Source: Gymnothorax reevesii (lineage: Eukaryota; Chordata; Actinopteri; Anguilliformes; Muraenidae). From it: DNA of 64,000 bases. Positions within the stretch are counted from its first letter, which is position 1, and each line of letters starts with the position of its first letter. A model generated the notes under the pieces. That model was not told the origin of the DNA and did no database searches. It saw only the letters and a program-made list of their open reading frames with translations. The position numbers and the translations under genes were made by a program. The stretch lies in NCBI GenBank assembly GCA_029721435.1, contig CM056573.1, forward strand, positions 123,777,447 to 123,841,446, written 5' to 3'. This document shows positions 11,130-20,710 of this stretch, piece after piece.

Positions 11130-14100
11130 ATGTCAGTGACAGAAGAAAAGGGTAAATCCACTGGTGAGAGAGATATCTCTGAAGAACCTCCAGCAGAAGA
11201 AAACTCAGTTGGCGCACAAGTAGTCTCTGGTACTCGTGAAAGGCAACTCACTGAAAGAGGCCAACAGATGCGTACAGAACAAGCAAAAAAGCATGTAAAG
11301 GCATTCTTAAAATCTTATGATTCCTGGAAGGGGATTGCAAAAGAATGTAGGAAAAGTCTAAAGCAATTCTGTTCAAAGGAGGATCTTGATAAAATAAATC
11401 AGTACATTCAAGGTGGATATGACCGTGTACAACAAAATTATGAGCCACTGCAGCGCAATTCAACTAACACTCCAGATGTTGTGCGGAAAATGGATGCTTG
11501 TAATACACTGACAACAGAAATATGTGATATAGTGAGTAAACGAATGGAAGTGGGCGTTGCCCGTGACACCTTTAAGGCAGAGACTGAAAAGCAAAGAGTG
11601 AGAGTGATTCTAAACAGAGATGAATACAAATCCATTTTTGGTGGGACAAACACTGAAAGTGTCACCTCAGAAGGGCTTGAAGGATTAGATGATGTGTCCA
11701 TTACCTATTCTAAGGCTTCCAGTAAGCGAGCAGATGCAGAAGCAGAGCTCGCAGCCAAACTAGAGCAAGCAAAGTCTATGCAGGAGATACAAGCTCAACA
11801 AAATAAACTGACTAAGCTGGAAAGTGATTGGAAACTTCATGAGTTACAGGTGATGGCAGAAATGAGGCAAAAGCAAACTGAAGTTGAGTTGAAACTAGAG
11901 GAAGAGAAATCAAGGCTAAAAATTATGCAAGCAGATATGGATGTCAAGGTGGCGGCAGCTCGGGCTCAAACATATAACAAAATTGAAAGTGGAGTAGAAA
12001 ATGAAGTTAGGGAGCGCCATGAATTGGCCTCTGCTAAACCCACTACAATTATGACTTCAAATCAACCATTGAGGGCAGGAGCCAGAGTGTTGCAATCACA
12101 GACGCCATCTCATAGTGAAACAGCCGGATTGGCTGAAGCAATTGCAAGTTCATTAAGCTTAAACCGCCTTCCTGTTCCTGAACCAACTGTGTTCTCTGGT
12201 GATCCTTTGAAGTTTGTTGACTTTAAAATGTCTTTCCTAACTTTAATTGGTAGAAAACTTATCCCTGCCAGTGAAAAGATGCTTTATCTGAAAAGCTACC
12301 TTACAGGAGAGGCACGAAAAGCCGTGGAAGGGTTCTTCTACCGGAGCTCTGAGGATGCATATGAGGGTGCCTGGGCAGTTTTAGAGGATCGCTATGGGAA
12401 TCCATTTGTTGTACAGAAAGCATTCAGAGACAAACTTATAAAATGGCCTAGGATTAATTCAAATGATTCTTCTGCATTAAGAGAGTTTGCAGATTTTTTA
12501 AAAAGCTGTGCAGAAGCAATGCCCCATGTTAAAGGACTGGCCATCTTGAATGACTGTGAGGAAAATCATAAGCTCTTGAAAAAACTGCCAGATTGGATTG
12601 TACGCAAATGGAGCAGGATTGCTGTAGATAAGCTTGATGCATCTGGAGAATATCCAACTTTCAATTGCTTCACAGAGTTTGTGTTAAAAGAGGCTCGCAT
12701 AGCCTGTAATCCCATAGCCTCTCCTTTCTTTCTAAGCTCTAGAACCCCTGATGAGAAGCCATCTAAAAGAGCAAAGGCTCTCAGCACAAGTGCTCAGTCA
12801 AAAGATCACACATTAAAGGTCTCAGAAAGTGTGTCATTTCCTAGGCCCAGGTTGCCTTGTCTCATCTGCAAAGAAGAATCGCATGGCATAGCCAAGTGTC
12901 CAGTCTTCGCTGCCAAGCCTATGGGAGATAAAAAGACATTCATACATCAGAATCATCTTTGCTTTGGATGTTTACGCAAAGGCTATATCACCAAAGACTG
13001 TAGGACAAAGCATATCTGTGGGGTGTGTGGCCGCCGCCATCCGACCTGTTTGCATGATGAGAGAGGGAGGAAACCAGGAGAAGTCGTGACGAAAGGTTCG
13101 TCACAAGCATCTCAGGAGATCCATAAAGTCAACTCCCATGCTGTCATTAGAGAGGCATCTGCCACTTCAAGTATCGTTCCTGTTTACCTGTCATCTGTAA
13201 ATGAACCTGGAAAAGAAATTCTCACATATGCTCTTCTTGATACACAGAGCGATTCAACTTTTGTCCTGGAAGATCTTGCCAGAGAGCTGAATGTGGCCAC
13301 TCGACCACTACATTTGAAGCTTAGTACAATGACTGCTGTAGATACAGTTATACCCAGACAAAGTGTAGTTGGCCTGCAAGTTAGAAGTTTCCATAATGAA
13401 AATTATATCCTGTTACGGCAAGCATATACACGTGACTTTATTCCTGTTGACAGATCCTGTATACCAACTATATCTACGGCTTTGCAATGGTCTCATCTTA
13501 AACATCTGGCACATGAATTGCCATCACTTCAAGACTGTGACGTGGGCTTGCTGATAGGCTATGACTGTCCTTTAGCTCTGGCGCCTCTAGAGGTCATCAT
13601 TGGACATGAAAATGAGCCATTCGCACAAAAGACTGAGCTGGGATGGAGCATCATAGGGGCAGCAAATCCACATCTGGACAGACGAGGAAACCAGGGGTTC
13701 GTGCACAGAGTTGCAGTGAAAGAGATTGCCATGCCAACCGCTGCAGATATTCTGAGAGTTCTGGAGTCAGACTTCAGTGAGAGAAATTCAGGGAGCAAAC
13801 TTGTTTCCCAAGATGATGTGCACTTTATTCAGCTCCTTAGTGAAACCATCCGACAGAGACCAGATGGCCATTTAGAGATGTCTCTTCCTTTCAAAGGCCA
13901 AAGTCCTCCCCTACTGCCGAATAATAAAAAACTGGCCACAATTCGCCTTCAGCATTTGAAAAGAAAGTTAAAAGCCAATCAGCAGTTCCATGATCATTAC
14001 AAGGTCTTTATGGAGGATGTGATCAGCAACGGTGATGCAGAGCCTGTTTCAGGGACAGCAGTTGAAGAGGTCTGTTGGTATATACCTCACCATGGCATCT

Positions 14101-15242
14101 ATCATCCTAAGAAACCTGGCAAGCTAAGGGTGGTCTTCGATTGCTCAGCTAAATTTCATGGCATCTCACTTAATGACACCTTACTGACTGGACCTGATCT
14201 CATTAACTCTCTGGTGGGAGTTCTCTGCCGTTTCAGAAAGGAAGCAGTAGCCATCATCTGTGATATAGAAAGAATGTTCCACCAATTCTTTGTCACACCT
14301 GAGAACCGCAGCTATTTGAGGTTTCTGTGGTGGGAGCAGGGAGACCTTGAACAAGAGCCCGAAGAATACCAGATGGCTGTCCATCTTTTTGGCGCTGCAT
14401 CCTCCCCAGGCTGCGCTAACTTTGGCTTGAAGTACTTGGCACGAAAGTATGAGTCTGACTATCCCTCTGCAGCCGCCTTTGTTGCAAACAGTTTTTATGT
14501 TGACGATGGGCTTTTGAGTGTTCCCTCAATCAAAGAAGCCTCTGAATTGATCATTGAAGCCCAGCAGTTGTGCAAAAAAGGGGGTTTAAGGCTCCACAAA
14601 TACAACTCAAATGAGAGTGAAGTTCTCAGTTGTGTGGATCCATCCGAGAGAGCAACAGGTGTTGAATGCCTGAAGTTCAATCAAGACTCTGCCTCAGTGG
14701 AACATGTTCTGGGCCTTCAGTGGTCAGTGAAAAGCGACCATTTCAGTTTTAATGTTAATTTGAAAGACAAGCCTGATACCCGCCGTGGCATTCTGTCTGT
14801 GGTGGCCTCCTTGTATGACCCACTGGGGTTTGTGGCCCCTTTTGTTTTGAGTGGAAAGTGCATTCTGCAGGAGCTGTGTCGCAGAAATGTCCAGTGGGAT
14901 GATGCACTTCCTGATGACTTGTGCCTGCGGTGGGAGGAATGGAAAACTGGCCTCAAAGGGCTGAAAGATGTCTTAATCTCCAGATGTTATTATCCACCAC
15001 ACTTTGGCAAGATTGTGAGTGTTGAACTGCACCACTTTGCAGATGCTAGTTGTGTGGGATATGGTGCATGCTCTTACCTTCGATATAAAAATGACCACAA
15101 CAAAGTCCACTGCAGCCTCGTCATGGCCAAGGCTAGGGTTGCTCCCTCAAAGGTTACCAGTATTCCCCGTTTAGAACTTTCAGCTGCTGTGCTTGCAGCC
15201 CGACAGTGTTATGCTGAAATCAGAACTGAACATGAATATTGA
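11130..15242 (+). CDS. BEL/Pao gag-pol, first 1370 residues up to a frameshift
   Basis: Starts at an ATG after the leader. Order of parts: a coiled coil rich in Glu, Lys and Gln (about residues 195-300); a DUF1759-like gag segment (about 345-510, LPVPEPTVFSGDPLKFVDFK); zinc knuckles, the first a proper CX2CX4HX4C from residue 577, the second with Tyr in place of His; a third Cys/His cluster (CGVCGRRHPTC). Next comes an aspartic protease region with LLDTQSDSTF, Asp at 704, where most families have DTG or DSG. Reverse transcriptase follows, with YVDD at 1123-1126, then a Pao-type linker and the start of RNase H with FADAS near 15042. The frame ends in TGA just after the RLEL motif, a premature end caused by a frameshift. 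Gag packages the RNA; pol copies and integrates it. The rest of pol is in the next entry. Confidence 0.92.
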   Translation: MSVTEEKGKSTGERDISEEPPAEENSVGAQVVSGTRERQLTERGQQMRTEQAKKHVKAFLKSYDSWKGIAKECRKSLKQFCSKEDLDKINQYIQGGYDRVQQNYEPLQRNSTNTPDVVRKMDACNTLTTEICDIVSKRMEVGVARDTFKAETEKQRVRVILNRDEYKSIFGGTNTESVTSEGLEGLDDVSITYSKASSKRADAEAELAAKLEQAKSMQEIQAQQNKLTKLESDWKLHELQVMAEMRQKQTEVELKLEEEKSRLKIMQADMDVKVAAARAQTYNKIESGVENEVRERHELASAKPTTIMTSNQPLRAGARVLQSQTPSHSETAGLAEAIASSLSLNRLPVPEPTVFSGDPLKFVDFKMSFLTLIGRKLIPASEKMLYLKSYLTGEARKAVEGFFYRSSEDAYEGAWAVLEDRYGNPFVVQKAFRDKLIKWPRINSNDSSALREFADFLKSCAEAMPHVKGLAILNDCEENHKLLKKLPDWIVRKWSRIAVDKLDASGEYPTFNCFTEFVLKEARIACNPIASPFFLSSRTPDEKPSKRAKALSTSAQSKDHTLKVSESVSFPRPRLPCLICKEESHGIAKCPVFAAKPMGDKKTFIHQNHLCFGCLRKGYITKDCRTKHICGVCGRRHPTCLHDERGRKPGEVVTKGSSQASQEIHKVNSHAVIREASATSSIVPVYLSSVNEPGKEILTYALLDTQSDSTFVLEDLARELNVATRPLHLKLSTMTAVDTVIPRQSVVGLQVRSFHNENYILLRQAYTRDFIPVDRSCIPTISTALQWSHLKHLAHELPSLQDCDVGLLIGYDCPLALAPLEVIIGHENEPFAQKTELGWSIIGAANPHLDRRGNQGFVHRVAVKEIAMPTAADILRVLESDFSERNSGSKLVSQDDVHFIQLLSETIRQRPDGHLEMSLPFKGQSPPLLPNNKKLATIRLQHLKRKLKANQQFHDHYKVFMEDVISNGDAEPVSGTAVEEVCWYIPHHGIYHPKKPGKLRVVFDCSAKFHGISLNDTLLTGPDLINSLVGVLCRFRKEAVAIICDIERMFHQFFVTPENRSYLRFLWWEQGDLEQEPEEYQMAVHLFGAASSPGCANFGLKYLARKYESDYPSAAAFVANSFYVDDGLLSVPSIKEASELIIEAQQLCKKGGLRLHKYNSNESEVLSCVDPSERATGVECLKFNQDSASVEHVLGLQWSVKSDHFSFNVNLKDKPDTRRGILSVVASLYDPLGFVAPFVLSGKCILQELCRRNVQWDDALPDDLCLRWEEWKTGLKGLKDVLISRCYYPPHFGKIVSVELHHFADASCVGYGACSYLRYKNDHNKVHCSLVMAKARVAPSKVTSIPRLELSAAVLAARQCYAEIRTEHEY

Positions 15243-17094
15243 TGAGGAGTTCTTCTGGACCGATTCAAAAGTCACTCTAGCATACATCAACAATGAGGCA
15301 CGCAGGTTTCATATGTTTGTAGCAAACCGTGTCCAGTCAATAAGAGAAAATACTAACCCAAGCCAATGGCATTATGTTGATACTGCAGAGAACCCAGCCG
15401 ATCACGCTTCTAGGGGACTTAGAGCATCTGAGATTCCATTAAGTAATTGGTTACCTGGTCCTGAGTTCCTGTGGAAAGAGGAGTTACAACTTGAACCCTG
15501 TGCACCAAACAACCTCTTGGTTGGCGACCCAGAGGTGAAAGCAGTCCAAGTGCTTACATCATGCACAAGCAAATGCACAGACATGCTCGAGCGCCTGTCT
15601 AGAGTCTCATCCTGGACAACACTCCTCAAGGTAGTGGCAAGAATTAAAAGACTTGTCTCTAGACAAAAGTGTCTCACAGATGTTGTGACTGTCAAAGAAC
15701 GTGAAAGTGCAGCTAAGGTTTTGATAAGCCTTGTCCAACAGCAGTCATTCAGCCAAGAGATCAAATCAGTTGGAATGGGGCACAGTCTTCCAAGTTCCAG
15801 TCCTCTCTTCCGTCTCGATCCAATCTTGAGTGAGGGCATACTCCGTGTTGGCGGAAGATTGAAGCATGCAGCTCTCAGTGAGGAGTTTCATCATCCCATC
15901 ATTTTGCCCAATAAGGGTCACATTACTCAACTCATTCTGTCATACTATCACTCCCAAGTATGCCATCAGGGCAGAAGTCAAACTCAAATGGAGCTCAGAG
16001 CAAATGGATTCTGGATCCTTAGCTGCAGCAAGCTGGTCTCTAAGTTCATTCACAAGTGTGTGCAATGCCGGAAGCTGAGGCGTCCTGTTGAAGAACAGCA
16101 GATGGCTGAGCTGCCCAAAGAGCGTGTTGAAGAATCTGCTCCATTCACAAACTGTGGTATGGATTGCTTTGGCCCTTTTCTCATCAAGAGAAATCGCAAG
16201 GAGCACAAGAGGTATGGCTTGATACTCACCTGTCTTTACTCTCGAGCTGTGCACATAGAGATGGTGGAAGACCTATCCACAGATTCTTTCATCAATGCTC
16301 TTCGATGCTTCATCAGTCTAAGAGGAGCTGTGCGCCAACTCCACTGTGACCAGGGCAGAAATTTTGTAGGTGCCAAGAATGAATTAAAAGAATCACTTAA
16401 ACAGTGTGACTACCAGGCCCTTGAAAACTTCCTGGCTGAGAAGCAGTGTGAGTTTGTGTTCAATGCCCCCTCAGCAAGCCATGCTGGTGGTGTGTGGGAG
16501 CGTCAAATACGCACTATACGAAATGTCCTGAATGCTACATTGGCCCAGAGTGTAGGTAGGCTTGATGATGCCTCTCTGAGAACACTGTTTTATGAGGCCA
16601 TGGCTATTGTCAACAGCCGCCCTCTGAGCACAGATGGAATAAATGACCCCAATTCTCTTGAGCCTTTAACACCCAACCATCTCATTTTAATGAAATCAAA
16701 GTTGGCTCTTCCACCTCCTGGCAAGTTTGTGAAAGCGGATGTATATGGCACCAAAAGATGGCGCAGAATTCAGTATCTGATCGAGCAGTTCTGGAGCCGA
16801 TGGAAAGGTGAGTACCTTTCTAACATCACCACACGGCAAAAGTGGCATGTTCCCCGACGCAATCTCAAAGTGAATGATGTGGTCATTATCAAAGAAGAAA
16901 TCCTCCCAAGGAACCAGTGGCAGTTGGGACGAGTGGTGGAAACAACTGAGGATAATGATGGCTTGGTGCGAAGAGTTAAAGTACAGGTGGGGTCCCTGAG
17001 ATCAATTAAAACTAATTCTCCATCTAAACCCTCGATCATAGAAAGACCAATACAAAAACTGGTTCTGCTTCTTGAAAGTGAATGGTTACAATGA
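15193..17094 (+). pseudogene. BEL/Pao pol, remainder of RNase H and integrase, shifted frame
   Basis: Continues pol in the +1 frame relative to the preceding frame. The open frame begins at a TTG and has no plausible start of its own, so it is the displaced 3' part of pol. It carries the third RNase H aspartate (FFWTDSKV), then VANRV and NPADHASRG. The integrase zinc-binding HHCC domain (HHPI ... KCVQC, about 15890-16065) follows. The integrase catalytic core shows Asp in GMDCFGPF, Asp in HCDQGRNF and Glu in GGVWERQIRT. A C-terminal DUF5641-like segment is present (NDVVIIKEEILPRNQWQLG). Everything after the shift is intact up to TGA at 17094. No slippery site characteristic of programmed frameshifting was noticed, so a recent indel is more likely. 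Confidence 0.9.
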
Positions 17095-17253
17095 GTGCAC
17101 ACATGCATATACAAACCGCACAGACAGCTGGGATAGACATAACTCATTTCATGAACATATTTATGCTTATTTGCACATTTTTGGGTGGTGATTGGTCCTT
17201 AGAATTTTGAGAATCATGCATTGTTTGTGGGAACATGACATGATTGGTGGGAG

Positions 17254-17974
17254 TGTAAAGGACAACACTAGTCCTTGTATGTGTTTATTTTGTTTGAGTA
17301 AAGTATATTAATGTGTCTCATTTACATTCTACATTCTTATTTACAAACATTAATTATTTGATTAAATTTGTTCTATTTTATATGTGCTTTAAAATAGTTG
17401 GTGTATGAAGATGTGAGTGATATTGTATGTGTGTGAATCTTGTATGGACTTGGGGTGATGAATTTTGTCCTTTGTGTGACACCGTAGCTCCACAAGAGGG
17501 AGACCTGTAAAGGTAGCCAAACAGGTGTGTGTGATTAGGAAGCTGCTTTGTTTGAGCTCAAGCTACAAAAGTTTGATCTCCAGGCTCCAGCTTATTTTAT
17601 GCTATATTTGCACACAAAAGGAGACTTTGACGCCTGTTTTAACAACAGAAGAGAAGATTATTAAACATTTTGCATCCTTGGTGAGCGCAGTGAGGTATGT
17701 TTGTTTATCTTGCTTTGTTTGAAACATTTTATCTGTACTTGTGACTTTGTATTAATGTGAAACACAGAGTAATGAGTGTTTGATATTTTAATGTTGTATT
17801 AATGCAAAAATATGAAGATTGTACTGTGGGAACTGTATATTGATTTGTTTGTTCTATGTTTGTACACCCAACAGTTTTCATGGTGCTAAGGTGAAGATGA
17901 TTCTGCTGCAACTAAAATAAAAGACACCTTGTGCATCTGTCGAGACTCTCTTTGGGGATCCAAGGGTTGCAACA
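17254..17974 (+). repeat. 3' LTR of BEL/Pao element
   Basis: 721 bp, about 99.2% identical to the 5' LTR by eye. Preceded by the purine-rich GGTGGGAG at 17246-17253 and followed by the TAGTG target duplication at 17975-17979. AATAAA lies about 57 bp before its end. Confidence 0.95.
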
Positions 17975-18372
17975 TAGTGAGTTACAATACCAAATTTGGT
18001 AAAGCTGCGATGATTAGTTACCGAGTACTGACCCAGGAAAGATTTCCAGGGTCAAGGTCACAGCGCTAAGGTCAAAGGTCAAATCCAGCAAAAAATGTTG
18101 CATATCTATGGGTCATAATGAGTTACCTTACAAAATTTGGTGAAGCTGCGATAATTAGGTGCCCAGCACTAACCCGGACAAGATTTCCAGGCTCAAGGTC
18201 ACAGTGCTAAGGTCAAAGATCAACTCCAGCAAAAAACGTCTATGGGTCATAGTGAGTTACTATACCAAATTTGGTGAAGCTGCGATCATTAGTTGCTGAG
18301 TACTGGCCTGGACAAAATCATGGACGGACGACGGACGACAATACCCCTCCGGGCCGGAGTCGGCCGAGGGGT
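17975..18372 (+). repeat. Right part of repeat-array element F with terminal hairpin
   Basis: Continues the units of 9143-9859, two and a half copies, including a perfect AGGTCAAAGGTCA at 18069-18081. It ends with GGACGGACGACGGACGAC (from 18322) and an imperfect palindrome at 18343-18372 whose arms are ACCCCTCCGGGCC and GGCCGAGGGGT. The left end of the element (ACCCCTCGACCCG at 9143) is an inverted match to this end. Without BEL the element is about 1.1 kb and has no coding sequence. Confidence 0.8.
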
Positions 18373-18375
18373 TAA

Positions 18376-19211
18376 AACTGTTTTGGTTATTTGAGTGTTT
18401 TGTCACTTCAACATTAAACTCTTTCTTAACAACAGAGGATATTATGATGGCATGAATTCATATTTTGTCAACTTGACAGGATTAAACACGCCGAAATCAC
18501 AAAAGCTGCAACCAGCTTTTATGAGCAAGATATTACTCAAATCTGTGCTCCAAATCTAAATCCTGCCATGGTTTCCTTTTCTACCAGCTAAAAGCTAAAA
18601 TCTGAGCTTCAAATTGGCCAGACTGTTCTCGCACGTGAAAACCCTCGACTCCCATCTTTCCTCAGAATAATCAGCAGTTCTCGGGCACAGTAATTTGAGA
18701 AAGAGGAGCCTAACGCTGCAGTGTAGGAGCGTCTTTGACTCCGAGCGTTTTCAACATTCAATCATAAAGTCAATCTGATACATGAGAACCGTGAAATGGT
18801 GTAAAACAGCGGCAGCCCTGTGAGCAGTTGCATTTCCTCTTGGAAGACAGGCAGGATTTGAGGCAATTAGCTGCTCTTCTGACATATAGCCTGTTGAAAA
18901 AGGCATCACACTGTATACACAGCTCTTCGATGTTGAAATGTTTACGCTGGACAGAAAAATCAATGCATCTAAATACCTATTAGGGAGGAGGAGGGCTATC
19001 TCCGGCCAGAGCCGCTAAACTTTCTTTTTGCTACTTTCTTGTATAAATTTGCCTCCATCTCTTAAAGAAATCTGACACTGCTGATGCAATGAACTGCATG
19101 ACCATTCATTCCTAATATGTCAGGGAAAATGCATTCTCCCAAATGGCTCTAGTCTGACTACAGCAGCAATTAGCATATGCCTCTGCCTGTTCCATGACAA
19201 AAAAAGAAATA

Positions 19212-19212
<1 letters not shown>
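18376..19212. other. Unannotated intergenic DNA, complex sequence
   Basis: No gene or repeat is recognised. The sequence is of mixed composition, unlike the surrounding repeats, and could include conserved non-coding DNA, but nothing in the sequence alone proves it. Confidence 0.35.

Positions 19213-19213
<1 letters not shown>

Positions 19214-19246
<33 letters not shown>
19214..19246. repeat. (AT)n microsatellite
   Basis: About 16 uninterrupted AT dinucleotides. Confidence 0.9.
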
Positions 19247-19249
<3 letters not shown>

Positions 19250-19788
19250 GGGGTGTAACGATTCTGAATCGCGATTTTTTTAAGCGTAGTAACAGCACCT
19301 GCTACCATGGGGCAAACATCCAAGCTTTCCCCTTTCCTTTATTGACCCCCAAGCTATCCTGAACGAAAGTGCCAAACATCAAAGGGCATGGGAAATGCTT
19401 CCGGAAAAAACTTGACGGACCGGTATTTTTCGACTGCATGCTGAAAGGAGCCAAGCAAATGAAAACAGAATCACCTCCTATTAACCAATTAGGCAACTCA
19501 AAGAAAAGTATGCCTGTTCCCGTTTACTTGGCTTGATTAGCAATCGTGGATTCGATTACTCTTTAAGTTGAATGAGAAGAGCTGTTTATTAAGACAACAT
19601 GTTTGATTGCTGCATTTTGAAATTTATATGGCCAGAGAACGGCACAGATTTGCATGAACATAATTGCCATTGCCACGCCATTTCGCGCGACTGTGATAAT
19701 TTATATCTCACATTCACGTTTCATCCGCTTTTCAAAATGTTTTCCACCTTATGCATCTTTTAGATGCTTAAAATCCAGGGCGATCTTA
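19247..19788. other. Unannotated intergenic DNA, includes a diverged local duplicate
   Basis: Nothing coding is recognised. The last 90 bp (from about 19700, containing TTTTCAAAATGTTTTCCACC) resemble 20145-20235 on the other side of the LINE fragment. Octamer-like ATTTGCAT occurs near 19650. The stretch may be regulatory, which is speculation. Confidence 0.35.
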
Positions 19789-19789
19789 T

Positions 19790-20035
19790 AACAAATAACT
19801 TATTCCCTGGACACTTCCTCCAGTTCTTCCAGGGGTATCCCGAGGCGTTCCCTGGCCAACCGAGCAACATAGTCTATCCAGCATGTCCTGGGTCTTCCCC
19901 GGGGCTTCCTACCAGTGGGGCATGCTCGGAACACCTTCCCAGGAAGGTGTCCAGGGGGCATCCGATGTAGATGCCCAAGTCACCTCAGCTGGCTCCTCTC
20001 GACGTGGAGGAGCAGCGGCTCTACTCTGAACTCTG
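19790..20035 (-). pseudogene. LINE reverse-transcriptase C-terminal fragment
   Basis: Read on the minus strand, the sequence translates to SQLR, a stop (TGA where Trp is expected), LGHLHRMPPG, then VFRACPTGRKPRGRPRT, WIDYVARLARERLGI and PLEELEEV. This pattern is typical of the C-terminal end of fish non-LTR retrotransposon polyproteins. It is 5'-truncated, as LINE copies usually are. The exact clade was not decided. Confidence 0.72.
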
Positions 20036-20662
20036 AACATACAGAGACCGCACGGCCCTTAGTAGAGGGCCCCAGACTCCATACTCCCAAAGCACCTCTT
20101 TGGTGCATTTGACTATTGCCTGCAATGCAAAGATATTCTCTCAGGCATTCACATTCGATATGCTTCACAAAATGTTTTCCACGTCACGTAGCCTATATTT
20201 TAAAGCTCTTAAAACCAGAGCCATCTTTGGATGATTCAATTTTTTTGAGAAATATCTTTTAAAATGCATACAAAAGTCCTCAATAAGAGAGAGAATTCAG
20301 AGGTCTCCTTTTTATTCAGTTTATTGAAATTCTTTCAATCAAACACTTCAGCCTGGTTTGGTCTGTCTGCTTCTCATTATCTCTTCTTAATCATTATTGG
20401 CCACATTTTGGTTTTGGCTGGATAAATGGCTTGATTGCAAGTTATGCAAAGTATACGGGCATTGATTTAAGGTAAGCTAATTATGCCAACGCGATGGAGG
20501 CTGTCCAACCTCGCTGGTAATTAGCAGACTTCAAATCACAGTTTTCTTCTCCGAAGCATTTCAAATTACTACATTAGGTATGTGTCATAGAAAAGGTAAT
20601 AAGCAAGCATGTCTGTCTACTTTTATTGCGCTTAAATTAATCGTGATTAATTAAAGCGACAG

Positions 20663-20664
<2 letters not shown>
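20036..20664. other. Unannotated intergenic DNA
   Basis: No gene recognised. It contains the right copy of the local duplication (about 20145-20235) and a homeobox-site-rich stretch near 20400-20530 (TAATTA, GCTAATTA, GGTAATTAG) that could be a conserved non-coding element. Confidence 0.35.

Positions 20665-20665
<1 letters not shown>

Positions 20666-20707
<42 letters not shown>
20666..20707. repeat. (TA)n microsatellite
   Basis: About 21 TA dinucleotides. Confidence 0.9.

Positions 20708-20710
<3 letters not shown>

Larger units (their letters stand above)
9860..17974 (+). mobile_element. BEL/Pao LTR retrotransposon, nearly complete
   Basis: An 8115-bp element with two 721-bp LTRs (9860-10580 and 17254-17974), a 5-bp target duplication, a leader, and a gag-pol reading frame in the order expected of BEL/Pao: gag with coiled coil, zinc knuckles, aspartic protease, reverse transcriptase, RNase H, integrase. 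There is a purine-rich stretch GGTGGGAG directly before the right LTR as polypurine tract. A clear primer-binding site was not identified; the TGG at 10602 is only a candidate. One frameshift inside RNase H (about 15193-15242) breaks the polyprotein in this copy. No envelope-like frame was seen. The LTRs differ at only six positions. Confidence 0.95.

Noticed and set aside
15193..15242. Programmed frameshift in BEL pol
   Set aside because: No slippery sequence or following structure was evident, and the position inside RNase H is not used for this in known BEL elements.
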